A program made the position numbers and the translations under genes. From Owenia fusiformis (lineage: Eukaryota; Annelida; Polychaeta; Sabellida; Oweniidae): a stretch of DNA of 64,000 nucleotides. Location of the stretch: NCBI GenBank assembly GCA_903813345.2, contig CAIIXF020000006.1, positions 20,157,936-20,221,935 of the forward strand. The letters run 5' to 3'. This document shows positions 44,032 through 56,000 of the stretch, one piece after another. Numbering within the stretch: position 1 is the stretch's first letter; each line of letters begins with the position of its first letter. The notes beneath the pieces are model-generated. The model saw only the letters and a program-made list of their open reading frames with translations. It was not told the origin of the DNA and made no database searches.

Positions 44032-47000
44032 ATGCCGCCAAAACACCATAGAAAACAAAGCCACAGCCCGCATCGAAGAAAGCATAGTCCTCGTGGAAGA
44101 CACGGACATAGTCCCCATAGAAGACACGGGCATCGTAGGCACAGCCATAGCTCTAGTGGGTCTGACTATGATTCGGATTATCATGAACATAAATGCAAAC
44201 ATTCGGTAAGTTATTCTTACTTGAGGAGTTTTGGTGGTTGGTATACAGATGTAAATAGATAACACTTTCCTTAGAATAGCGTGATCATGAAAAGAGACTA
44301 GCTTTTCATGAGTGTTTTAAGGTGCGTTAAAGATAAGACAAGATTTTTTATAAAGTTAAACGTTGAAGCAATATTAGAGAGTGAAAAAAATCTAAGTGTA
44401 TCCGTTTCATTGAGATCAATTGAGTCCGAAATAATGTTTACAGATTTTGCCTAAAATCTTACCACTCTTGTCCATATGACTGTGTCATATGATGTTCGAT
44501 CGTTCATTGTACGAATGTATGAATTTCAACGCAATATATAGCGCTTCGTACAATTTGCAGTGTGACAAAAATCCATTTATTACAACCATGGTAAAATAAA
44601 TTGCCAAAATGTGTAACATGTCTAAATGGGTTCATACATGGGAGTCCGCGCATTATACCGAAACCCATTATACCGACGCGCATGATACCGAAACCCATAA
44701 TACCGACGCGCATTGTACCGAAAGGCGTTATACCGAATGCCATAATCACTGTTCCACAACTAGTTACTTTGACGGAACGTCAATGTAACAAAATGGATGA
44801 ACTTCCTGGTTACGAATTTTTTGCTTTCTCGATTTAAACCTACTCAGTCAAGTTACAGATTATAATTTGGCCTAAAGCTAGAAAATATAGCATAGTTTTA
44901 ATAAGTTTCTTCGATTTGGAATTTGTTTTGTAAATGAAGCTGTAATTCAGCCCCTCGCTTTTGTTACATTGATATATAAATTTTGTGTTTTTGAACATGC
45001 GGAAATATCTTGAACACTTTGAAACTGAAGTACAGTTCCTTAATAGGTCGTTCAGTTTTCTTGTTTTTGTTCTACACAACACTTGTGTTTATTAGCCACG
45101 CGTTGTAATCAGATTATTTCAAGCGTCGAAATAGCTTATTTTCCTCGACGTATCAACACAAACCTATTCACTTACCTTTTTAGTGAGCGATCTAGATGCG
45201 TCAATTATAATTGTTTTCACTCATCGGCTTTAGTGGCCCGCGATACCTTTTATTTCATTCATTTGAGACGCAATTGGTATATTGGCAACAAATCAAATGT
45301 TCTAAATGATTCGTCTTCATTTTGGAATGTTTCTCCTACCCGATATTCAAAGATGTGTCTTAAATATTATACTTTACATTGATCACGATTCTTGTACTTT
45401 CTGTCTTTACGACTCTCGTTCACATTTGCAAGAGTTGTTGACTGCATTGCCTTGATCGTTGGTCGAACTTCGATTCCAACTAAATCAGATTAATCAATTA
45501 AGAAATGTAATATCATGTTTAACCAAGCAAATAATCGTAACAACTACATTATTTTTTAGCAGTTTGACACCTAAGCAGGGTAGCCTAGTGGTGTAGACTG
45601 AGGCTACTTTGCGGTTGAACGTCGTGGGATACGGAGGTCCCGCGTTCGAGCCCCAGGTACGGAGTTGTTGATCATTGTCACTACGGACACCCGGTCCGAA
45701 GGTCCAACCGTTTACCGGCCCTTGGCATGGGTTGGTTCTCTGGCCGCTCTTGCCGGAGACAGATTGTGAGACTGTGGTTGGTTCCTCCACTAACGTGCTT
45801 TAGTAAACTCCGGGAGTCATATAGTATGGTAGCGGGCCCCCACCAAGGGCAGTAGTGGAACGACGCGAATCGGTCCCAGTATGGTTGCCTTGCAACTGAA
45901 GAGACTCGAGGAAATCATGCCATTCGCAGTGACCCAGAAAAGACTTTTGCTTCTTAATTTGACGTTTTAATTCATTTATTTACATACTTTATTCATATTA
46001 CTCCCCAGGCAGTTATGATTTTTATTGGTCAAATGAGTGAACGAGACATATAGATACTATTAAATACATCTAGATAGTATCAGAACTATAATTCGATTTG
46101 TCGGACATATATAAAATAACACTTGAAAACACAACACACATAGCTGCAATATCCGTAGCATTTGGCACAGTCGATCCCCACGCTCAGATATCATTTTGTG
46201 TGGTCATCGTGAGATAAGGAGGTATGGTTGATTGGACCATGGGCTTTCAACAGAGTCAAGAAATTGGCATGGATACTTTGAGAAATGAGGAAGCAACGTG
46301 GGGTTTGCGGAAAAGACCGACCACCGACCACCGACCAGTCACTCTCCACTAGAGAAGGGTCGGTTACGGTTCGGTTCGATTAACCGCGGTTTTTGGCCTC
46401 ACGGTTCTACTGGGACCGTCTGATCACCAAGAACCGAGTCCAAAACGGTTCCATCATTCCCGGGGAAATACTTTATTTTCGTGCAGTGTAACATGAATAC
46501 AAAATTTTTGCGCAAATAATTACAGCTCTATTTCATCTAAATAGCGAATGAAAGTACCATTTAAACGACAATTGAACAACTTTAAACGATCCATACGGTA
46601 ATAAAATCGTTTCCTTGGATATTTCATTGTTCTTCCACGTCTCGAGGGAACATAATTCTACTTGCCAGCGTGAATATATTTCGCGCGGAAACACTTGTGT
46701 TTTAAAAATGGCGGACAGTTTTCGAAGTCGGCAAAGAGCTAGTAAAACCATAATAGAGCCTTTTCCCGCGATGCCTAAGTTGGATGCTTGGAAGTATTCG
46801 GTTTCTACGATGAGAATACGTCTACCCTATGTCGGTTGTGCAAGTTTTCAAACCCTGTTTTGAGGCTACCTATGGAAAACACCGACCGGTCGGTGGTCGG
46901 TGGGGTCGGTCTTTTCCGTAAACCCGCATTGGTGGGTGGCTTAATTTTTGAACCAATTAGAGCCATGACTTAAACTCAACCAAGAACGGCAGAAGCACTC

Positions 47001-50000
47001 GTTGCCATAAGTCGCGCCCTCAAAACCCGGGTTTGCCGTCATCCAAACCCGCCTTTGCAAAAAAACGAACGGTGCATTATTTGACTCGTTCGTGTTATTT
47101 TCGAGAGTTTTCAAACCAGAATTTTCATTGCTTTTATTAGAAGGGTTCCTCGTAATTAACTCTTAACTATGGATATGTTGACTTAAATGCAACTGACTTT
47201 TAAAGAGATGTTTTGCGCATAGGGTTATGAATGAAGTAACTAGTATGATGAACCAAGGGCGTTACAATACCCGGAAAGTTATCGGTTCGTCCAGTACTTG
47301 TTTGTGATAGCGCCCTCTGTAGGTCACTGTGCTTATAGCCTACAGTAATACGGGGTAGGATATCGGGAATTCGGTCAGTTTCTATCCGTCGATTTCGCTA
47401 TGAATTGAAGCAAGTGTGACCACTTTATCCACTTAAACAATTTGATAATTGATTAAATCTTTAAACAAAATCGATAAACACGTTATACACTTCCTATCTC
47501 CTTAGAAATTAGCATGTATTTATGGATTGTGTTTTCGAACAAGGCTCGACCCACACCAATAGGGAAATCCTTATGCTAATTAGTATGACGTCATATTTTC
47601 CTGGGGAATCCTAGATTTCAAAGCCTCAGTCTGTTATTGTGTCAAATGTAAATGCTCTTGGGACGCTCTTTTGCAGACAGAAAATTGACAGATTAGCTTT
47701 TAACTTTCAGCTTTGATGTTTAAATATTCTGTATTTCTACCGGACTTCTTGCTGAATATCATATAATGTTATAACTTGATTTGGATCATTGCCTGATTGA
47801 TCATTCTGAAATTTTGATTGTGATTCATGATTGATTGGCAAGAAAAATAATTCCTATTGTTTTCCAGCGAAGTCAAAATGTTACAGCATGAGTTATAATG
47901 TCGAGTTTGCATCATGTTAAATTCTGCTAGTGATTAGAAGTCCATGCACAAGCATACACATAAGAGACAAACACACCCAGGCTCCAGGCCGTGGATGGAA
48001 ATATAAAACTATTTAAGGCACAAACTGGTATTAATAGACCGATATGTAGTGTCTGCCATGTATTGAAGGTAAACCAATCTGTATTATTAATGTTTCTTCT
48101 ATCAATACATGGGTTGTGCAATAGAAAAGCAATGGCACAATCAAAAATGTGCGTATCAATCGTGAATATCTCTCGGTTCAAAGCTTATTTCCAACAGAAT
48201 CGTGTCAAAATATGTGTCTGAGTAACAGTTATACATTATAAGATCGCAAACTCTTACCAATTATCAGCCGAATGGCTCATTTTCAACGAAATGTCCTTAA
48301 GACAACAGCCCTGGGTCGCGCCTGAGACCAAAAACTACTTCAAATAGCCCTCCCCTAATTATATTGGATAATCAAGGAGGATTGGCTCCCAGAGTGCACC
48401 ACCGATATTCTGTCCCATATATGGGTATGTCGTAATACAAAATTCGAATTCAAACAGCCGCCATTTTGTTCACTTCAACATTTAAATCGTGAATTTTGGT
48501 CTTATTTCCAAACGAAAAATTCCAAAACTCACAAGAAATGATCGAGATATTGGTTCGAATCTTTTGAACTGTTTATTTTGAATTTATAGTCGGTTTTAAT
48601 TTCAGAAAATAACGACATTTCGACGTTTTCATTGTTGGAAAATATCGAGTTTCGATCCTGGGAGCCAATCCTCCTTGGGATAATCACATTTATGCGTGCG
48701 CGCGCAGCTCATCCAATGAACGAAACGCCACTTCCCGCTGAAATCACCGGGTATTGATCTTTCCCTTGGATGAACAAGCTCACTGGCGGATCTGGGGGGG
48801 GGGGAGACAGCCCCCCCCCTCCTTGGGTGGGCCCAGAAAAAATTAAGCCCCAAAAAGCCCAAAACGAGTGGGCCTTTTTGGGCCTTTTTTACTGTTTTGT
48901 CAGCCTTGAAATTTGCACCCCCCCCCCCTCCCCCTTTGTTGGTTTCTGGATCTGCCCCTGAAGGCAGTGGCCCTGAAGGCAAGGGGGGATTTTAGTCTGT
49001 AAAAAAATTTCTTAGCTTGCACCCTTAAAACCAAAAATTGGGTCCAATTTTTAAAACAAAGTTAAGGCCCATTTTTGATAAATTGGCCAAAAATGCCCTA
49101 TAAAGGCCAAATTATGCCCAAAATACCCATTTCTTAAGGCCTTCCCAAAAAATTTGGGTCCAAAAAGTTAAAAAAATCTGGGGGGGGGCAGGTCCTAGTG
49201 TTTTTTTAGTGCAATTAGTAAATACATTGCCAGGTTTGTGAAATGGATTAATTTTAGCAAAATCAAGTATATCTGTTGGCACAATCAAGCACAATTGTCA
49301 CAATCAATCTCTATCTAAAATCACTATATCATGTCATGCCATATCATGATCAAATCCCTTCAAGAGATCTTTTTATTGGATCTAGAAATGCAAATGAGGA
49401 GTTGTACATTTAAAATTGAATCATGTTTAATCATTGAAGAGATGAAGAGAACATTAACAAGTAAATACAATATCAAGTCATTTGGGAGTTGAACCCAAAC
49501 CAAAGAATATTACTTCCTTGGTGAAGCCCACACAACTTTGAACAATATTGTATAAACACATTTATGTTCATTTTTGACAAACTTGCCCTCTGCTTTTACA
49601 AGGACTTGGGACCTTCTAGCTAGGCTAGGTAGCATTACAAGTTTGTCGGTCTTCACTCTTCACTAAACTTGGACACTCTATCGCTTAGTGGCTTTGCCTT
49701 CCATCTTGTTCTTCTCCACTCTTTTCCTATAGGATTTTGTACTCCTGGGTATCGCGAACAAAGGCCAGATTAACCAGGACACAGCTAGTCCCTGGAGTAG
49801 GAGCAATCATAACATACCTTGGAGCAGGAGCTGGAGGAGCACTTGCACTGGAGGTGAATGAAATCAAGTTGGAAGTTGGTTGAGGTTGAAAGGCAAGAGT
49901 ATCAGGAAGAATCCTCCTGTTCACTCGTGACATTCCTTCACCAGCTGTGTTCTTGGGTAGATCGAACATGTGGGGATCATCCACGTTGGCTGAGGGCAAT

Positions 50001-53000
50001 GCTGCCACCTTCTTGTCCTAAGGGAAGGGATCTGCTGATGAAGCACTTGCACTTGACAGGGGTATCCTATCCTAGAGTGTTTCACCAGTTTCAACTAATT
50101 TTTCAAATCAAGATGGAGTTTTGCCTAGTTGGTCTCCTGGTAAGGAGACAATTTTTGTGCTTGCTTTCCTCCACAAGGAGATAAACTGGGCAAAACTCCA
50201 TCTTGATCTGAAAAAACGTTAACAAGACACACAGTGATAAATATCGCACTTTGAAGAGCAAACTGGCCACCATGCAATTTACCCAGCATGGCCAAAACCT
50301 AATCAGACCTTGGCACTAGTCTGCTCTTGCATCTGTAAACATTTCAAGTGGACAAGGTTAGCAGTTTTTCTGCAATTTTGATGACAAGAATTTATTTGTA
50401 GTCTTGAACTTTGGGAAAATTTAGATAACATTGTTTGTGACCTAATTTGATGACCTTCGACCTTGAAAAATTCCTAAATTTAAATCCAAAATATCAATTT
50501 AGAAAATCAACTTTTTTGACCTTTTCAAGGTCACTGAAGGTGAATGAAAGGTCAAATCTGTTACCTAGTTTAATGACCTTCACCTTCGACCTTGAAAATT
50601 TCACTTTTTCAGACCTCAGTAGGTGTTTTGTAATCAAGCTGACCTAAATTTAAATCCAAAATATCAATTTAGAAAATCAACTTTTTTGACCTTTTCAAGG
50701 TCACTGAAGGTGAATGAAAGGTCAAATCTGAAATCTAAGGTCAGATTTGAACTTCTGAGAAAAAAAAATTGGTCAATTTGGAGCAAGTTGAAAAATTAAA
50801 AATGGCCGCCAAATTGAAAAATTCAAAATGGCCACCATGTAATTCAGCCAGCATACCCAAAACCTAATCAGATCTTGGCAATAGCCTGCTCTTGCATCTG
50901 TAAAAATTTCAAGTTGGACGGATAAGTGGTTTTCCTGGAATTTTGATGACAAGATTTGTTGAAAAATTCAAAATGGCCGCCACGTAGTTAACCCAGCATG
51001 CCCTTAACCTAATCAGATCTTGGTACTAGTCTGGTCTTGCATCTGTAAAAATTTCAAGTTGAACAGGTAAGCAGTTATCCTGGAAATTTGATGACAAGAT
51101 TTGGTTTATGTGCCGCCCGCCCGCCCAACAGCACAAGACGACGACAATATAGCACTTTTTCAAAGTGCGATAAAAAGGGAAACACTCTAGGGTATCCCCT
51201 GTTCTGTCCTATGTCATTCCTCTCATGTCTATTTTCTAAAAATCCACAAAGTGTACACTTTATTTCAGGAAAACTAAAGATATTTAAAATAATCTATTAT
51301 TTGGGAGAATTTAAACATTTTTCACTCGTTTTTGCATTTTGAATCTGTCCTATGTCATTCCTTTCATGTCTATTTTCTAAAAATCCACAAAGTGTACACT
51401 TTATTTCAGGAAAACTAAAGATATTTAAAATAATCTATTATTTGGGAGAATTTAAACATTTTTCACTCATTTTTGCATTTTGAATCCATTTTAACTTCAC
51501 CAATTTATAACATATCATGAATCTTCTGGGAATATCGTATTTGGAATTGTAAGGAATAGATTGGTAGGTCAACTGTACATGTTGCTAGTAATTTTTTCAT
51601 CCCTATAGATCTGATTCTGCCTTTAAGTACAGCAACACTCTCCTTCCTTTTCTTATCATCAATCCTGAAAAATAGTGTAATGTAACATTAGACTGAATGA
51701 ATATTTTAATATATCGGTCGATAAAAAAAAAACTAATTTGCTACAATATCACAATTTACTCTAGATTGTGGCTACAGAGTTGCGGTATCATTTTTCAACA
51801 TGTTCAATGAACAATAATTCATTATTTTTTCTTTAAAATTAATGTTTTTCAATGCGAAAGACTGTAATTGGTTTAAATGAATGATGTACTTCCATAAAGT
51901 CAATGTGGCATTGTTGATGTGAAACAGCTGAATCTGTGTTCTGCTCATAACATCTGCATCTTTCACTACCTTTCTTCTAATCTCATTGTAGGATTTTACA
52001 ATGAGGTTAAACCTCATCTCCTTCACACCAGCCACCTGGGTGGATCCAGGGTGAATTTCCAAGAGGGGTCTCATCACAGCCTCCATATATCTGTTGTGGT
52101 CTGGTGATCTGGCTACAACACCTTGGGTCAAGAATGCCCTGAAAAAGAACAAGTGATGAGTTTAAGGATGGCATTTAACTTTAACTAAGAATGCAAAAAT
52201 CTACGATGTATAAAACACACCCTTGGTATACGCAGCTAACGAAAATTGACCGGTACAGGTCAAAAGCTGGACCGGTACGGGTTAACGGTATTATTTGAAT
52301 TTAAAATAGCCATAACTTGCTCAATATTGACTTCCTCGTGTCTAATTTGAAATATATGATGCCTCCCGATGCTTTTAAGTACCCCAATTTTTTACAGATT
52401 TTTAAACGGACCAAAACTCTCTAAATGCGCATTTATGCTCTTTTCTCTCGAGAACGACTGTCTCATTTTCACGATAACTTTTATTTAGTACTTCTAACAT
52501 ATAAGATCTATTTTTCCCCATCAAGGTATGATGTAAATGACATGCTATTTACATCTTGTGAGTTTCAATCACGCGCGTTTGATTTTATAAAAAATGCCAA
52601 ACTTTGTGACAAAGAATTTCATCCTGCTTGCAGCGAGAAGACGGACCGGTTCGGGGCAATCTGCTTGCAGCGAGAAGACGGACCGGTTCGGGGCAATAGG
52701 TGATGAAATTCTTTGTCACAAAGTTTGGCATTTTTTATAAAATTAAACGCGCGTCATTGAAACATAAAATTTAATTTCTCTGCTATATATATTATAAGAC
52801 CCATCAAAGCAGTATTCACATATGCTAATATTTAAAAAATTCTCTGAGACAGTCTGCATTGTCAGACACTACAAAATTATTTATCAAATAGATAAAGGCC
52901 CCATGTCAAGTTTGGATATATAGTTTTAATCATTTAAATATTACTTTTAATGACTTAAAAACTATTTAGATAGGTTGCTCACTTTGTAATTTTCAAATAT

Positions 53001-56000
53001 TTGAATTTTAAATGGGGCCTTTAATTTCTTCAGAATATTCCAAATAAGAAACTCACCTGGTATGATTGTGAAAAGACCCAAGCGATGTTGAGCCCCGGGG
53101 ACATCTGTAGATGGGAAGTGTTACCCTACCTTTCACTAATGTCCCAACCTCCATGTACAGAGGAACAGGTTCTCAGATCTAGGTCCAGAAGTTGTGCTCG
53201 ATAGTATTGCGTCCATCTCTACCTTTAAAGGTATTGAATGCTTAAAATAATTATCCAACCTTGGGGGACTTTGGGATTTGGGAAACGATTGAAGGACCAC
53301 ATCTCCTGTTGCTTGCAGCAGCTCTGTATCTGTCACATCATCTGTGAAAAGATCCTCTTGCTGCCCTTTCTTCACTCCACTGTAAATAAAATAGGTCCAT
53401 TTCAAAAGATTAATGTGAAAAATATGTATTATGATGAGTATAACATACAATGCATTTGCCAGTTTGATCACTTGTGTGCAACAAAGGGTTAGGCTGACCT
53501 GAGTGGAAAACTCTGGAGAAGCCCCTGGGATCATTAAATGCATTCATTAATAAAATCATTATATCGGACTCAAGATATTATTTGATTTTTAAGATATGTT
53601 GACAGGCAAGAGGCAATTTTCACCTGTTGTTTTCACAAAATCGCCTGTTGTTTTCAGGGATTTTTCAACTTTTCCATGTTAAATTTATGATTTCCATAAA
53701 TTTTTCCTGTTTTCTTTTATTTAGCCTGTTGTGAGAAATTCTAGTGAAACCCCTGTGTTTATGTAATACTATAGAGTTCACATTAGCTTCGTCAGGTTTC
53801 AAAATAATTTTATAACATGTTTGTACATACTAAGAAACATACTGTAACAATTATTTTTATACCTCAATCAAACATTTGAACACTAATATATTCACTGTAA
53901 CAGTGAATATCTTTCAGGGTTTGAATGTTTGATTTCTAAATTTTGTTATACGTACGTACATGCTAGAAATAAAGTTAGAGATCCTACATATTGTGGATGA
54001 AAAAAAATTTTGCATGTGTAAAAACTTGAAATAATACTGGGGCCATTCAGAATAATGCTAGAAATAAGACTAGAGCTCTTAACAGCTCCAAAATATTTTT
54101 AGCATGTACGCACATATAAGAATATTGCTCAGGCTATTAAGAAAATTCTTACTGCGATTTCCCTGAAATGTTTTACATGTACGTACATGAGAAAATGGAT
54201 CTATATACTTAATCAGCTTCTGGGGTCTTTTCTTGGAACCCTTTAACTTCTTCATCTCTATGGCCTCTTTGCCCTCCAGAAATGCCATAAGGTACTTGAC
54301 CAGGGTTGCCTTGTTCTGGCTCAGGGATGCTGGAGTTGCACACTCTCTGTTGACAGATTCTACAATGTATGCAGCATACCCATAGAATTCTTTACAAGCC
54401 ACTTGAAGGTCTGGCCTCTGAAGGCAGCAAACTGTAACATGAAGTGAGGGAGCCAATCCCACTCTTCCTTCGCACCAGGTCCAGTTTTCTTTGCTTGTGC
54501 CAGCACCTCAGCTAGGGCCATGGGCCTCCCAACAGGCTTCCTCGCCTTATTGACTTGGGCAGCTTTTGCAGCTTTCTTGCTCAGACACAGCTTTCCACTT
54601 GATAGTCTCACGAAGAGGCTAGACATATTCTGAAACATACCCCCAGGTTATTCTTATTATTTGAGGGCTCTTAGTTCTACATTTCAAAAGTCTGAGAAAA
54701 ATAAACATCAAAACTACGACTCGAAACCCGCATATATATTTTTTGAAAAAATGAAAGAATGTTTCCTGCTACAATGAAGCTGTCTATACCCTCTCAGTTC
54801 GTCAGAAATCGCCGATGAGTTTTCAAAGTCCCAGTAGATCAAAAAAAAATCCGTTTTTTGAAATATTTCAAAATTCGATCGATCATTTCGTAGAGAAATA
54901 CTTCGATTTTAGAGTGGAAACTTACCAATTCTCGTCTCTGGGTAGATATTCTTCAAAATATATCATGGTTTTGCTATGAAAAGCAGTTATCACGGAGTAA
55001 ATCCAACTCAAAGTACGCATTTTCTTCATTTCAAACTAGTTGAAAACAAAGATGGCTGAACTATGAAGTGACAAGTTAGAGTAGAAGGGGTCTTTTGACT
55101 TTTGGTATTTTAGGCCACTGATAAAAATAACTGATTTTCATGTGTTTAACATTTACTAAGTACAAAATACCAGGTATATCATTCTAATTAAGCACATTTT
55201 TCTATTTCTTAGCCTCATTAAACACTTATTTCGTTTGGAATGCCCTTAAACCCTGCTGAACCCTGGTCTGAGAAACAAAGATCTAAATAAGGCCAAAGAG
55301 CACCCGGGTTCACTGTTAAACCTCCTGCTCACTGTAGTATGAATCATGAATGTACTTTCACACAGGGTTTAACAGAAAGAAACAGTGAACCCTGGTCTAA
55401 CGAATCCGTGTTTCCAGGGTTCGCCTAGCATGCCTTCGACTCTTTCTCAAGAACGGTGGAGCAAAGTTACTATGGGTCCCAATTGAGAATCAATTCAAAT
55501 CAAAATCAAATTGAGAATCAGATGACCTGCTAAGTCTAGTATTGATTTGCCCCTAAATAGATATTAAAGGGGTGCTGAATATTGGACTTAGTTAATGAGC
55601 ACCATTTTAAACTGCCAATTAAAACATGTATTCAATGTTTCAAAATAATGAAACAGAAATATTGGGCAAAATAATTGATATTTCTTTTGTGGAATGAAAA
55701 CTGATGATAGAGATAATATCAGTAGCCAAAAACTATATAAGCAATTTAAACATAGAAATGATGCCAATTTAGAAGTATTATATGAAAAGAAATGTTTGTG
55801 AAATGGTTAGAAAATGAAATAACTAATGGGATCATGGGATCATTAAGGCACACATTGATAAAAATCACACTTGGATTTGGAAAGATTTAAAGTAAAACAA
55901 ATGAATGCGTTTCTTACTATCTCCATGAAAATACTGAAATTATCAAGTTCAATAAGAAATGTGAAACTTTATATTTAATAGCACAATTATTTATTTCTTC

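Larger units (their letters stand above)
49727..54638 (-). pseudogene. Frameshifted multi-exon transposon-type gene
   Basis: Candidate exons on the minus strand: about 54187-54630 (KKAAKAAQVNKARKPVGRP, FRGQTFKWLVKNSMG, then in another frame YAAYIVESVNRECATP), 53260-53379 (GVKKGQQEDLFTDDVTD), about 53057-53200 (GRVTLPIYRCPRGSTSLGSF), 51915-52142 (RAFLTQGVVARSPDHNRY) and 49727-50020 (APAPRYVMIAPTPGTS to a stop). Exon borders have GT/AG and 53057/52142 join in phase. Blocks such as W-L-x-N-x-x-G-Y-A-A and YRC-RG-TSL-x-FH recall an uncharacterised family found repeated in cnidarian, mollusc and fish genomes, probably transposon-encoded; this is recognised from memory only. The frame change between NSMG and YAAY suggests it is dead. 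It lies in the long intron of the second Gly-His gene. Confidence 0.45.

Noticed and set aside
44011-44265. Minus-strand Met/Val/Pro-rich frame
   Set aside because: Antisense shadow of exon 1 of the second basic/Gly-His gene.
45575-45660. Functional tRNA gene
   Set aside because: A and B boxes are present but far apart, no cloverleaf is convincing, and a long unique body follows; it is a SINE head.
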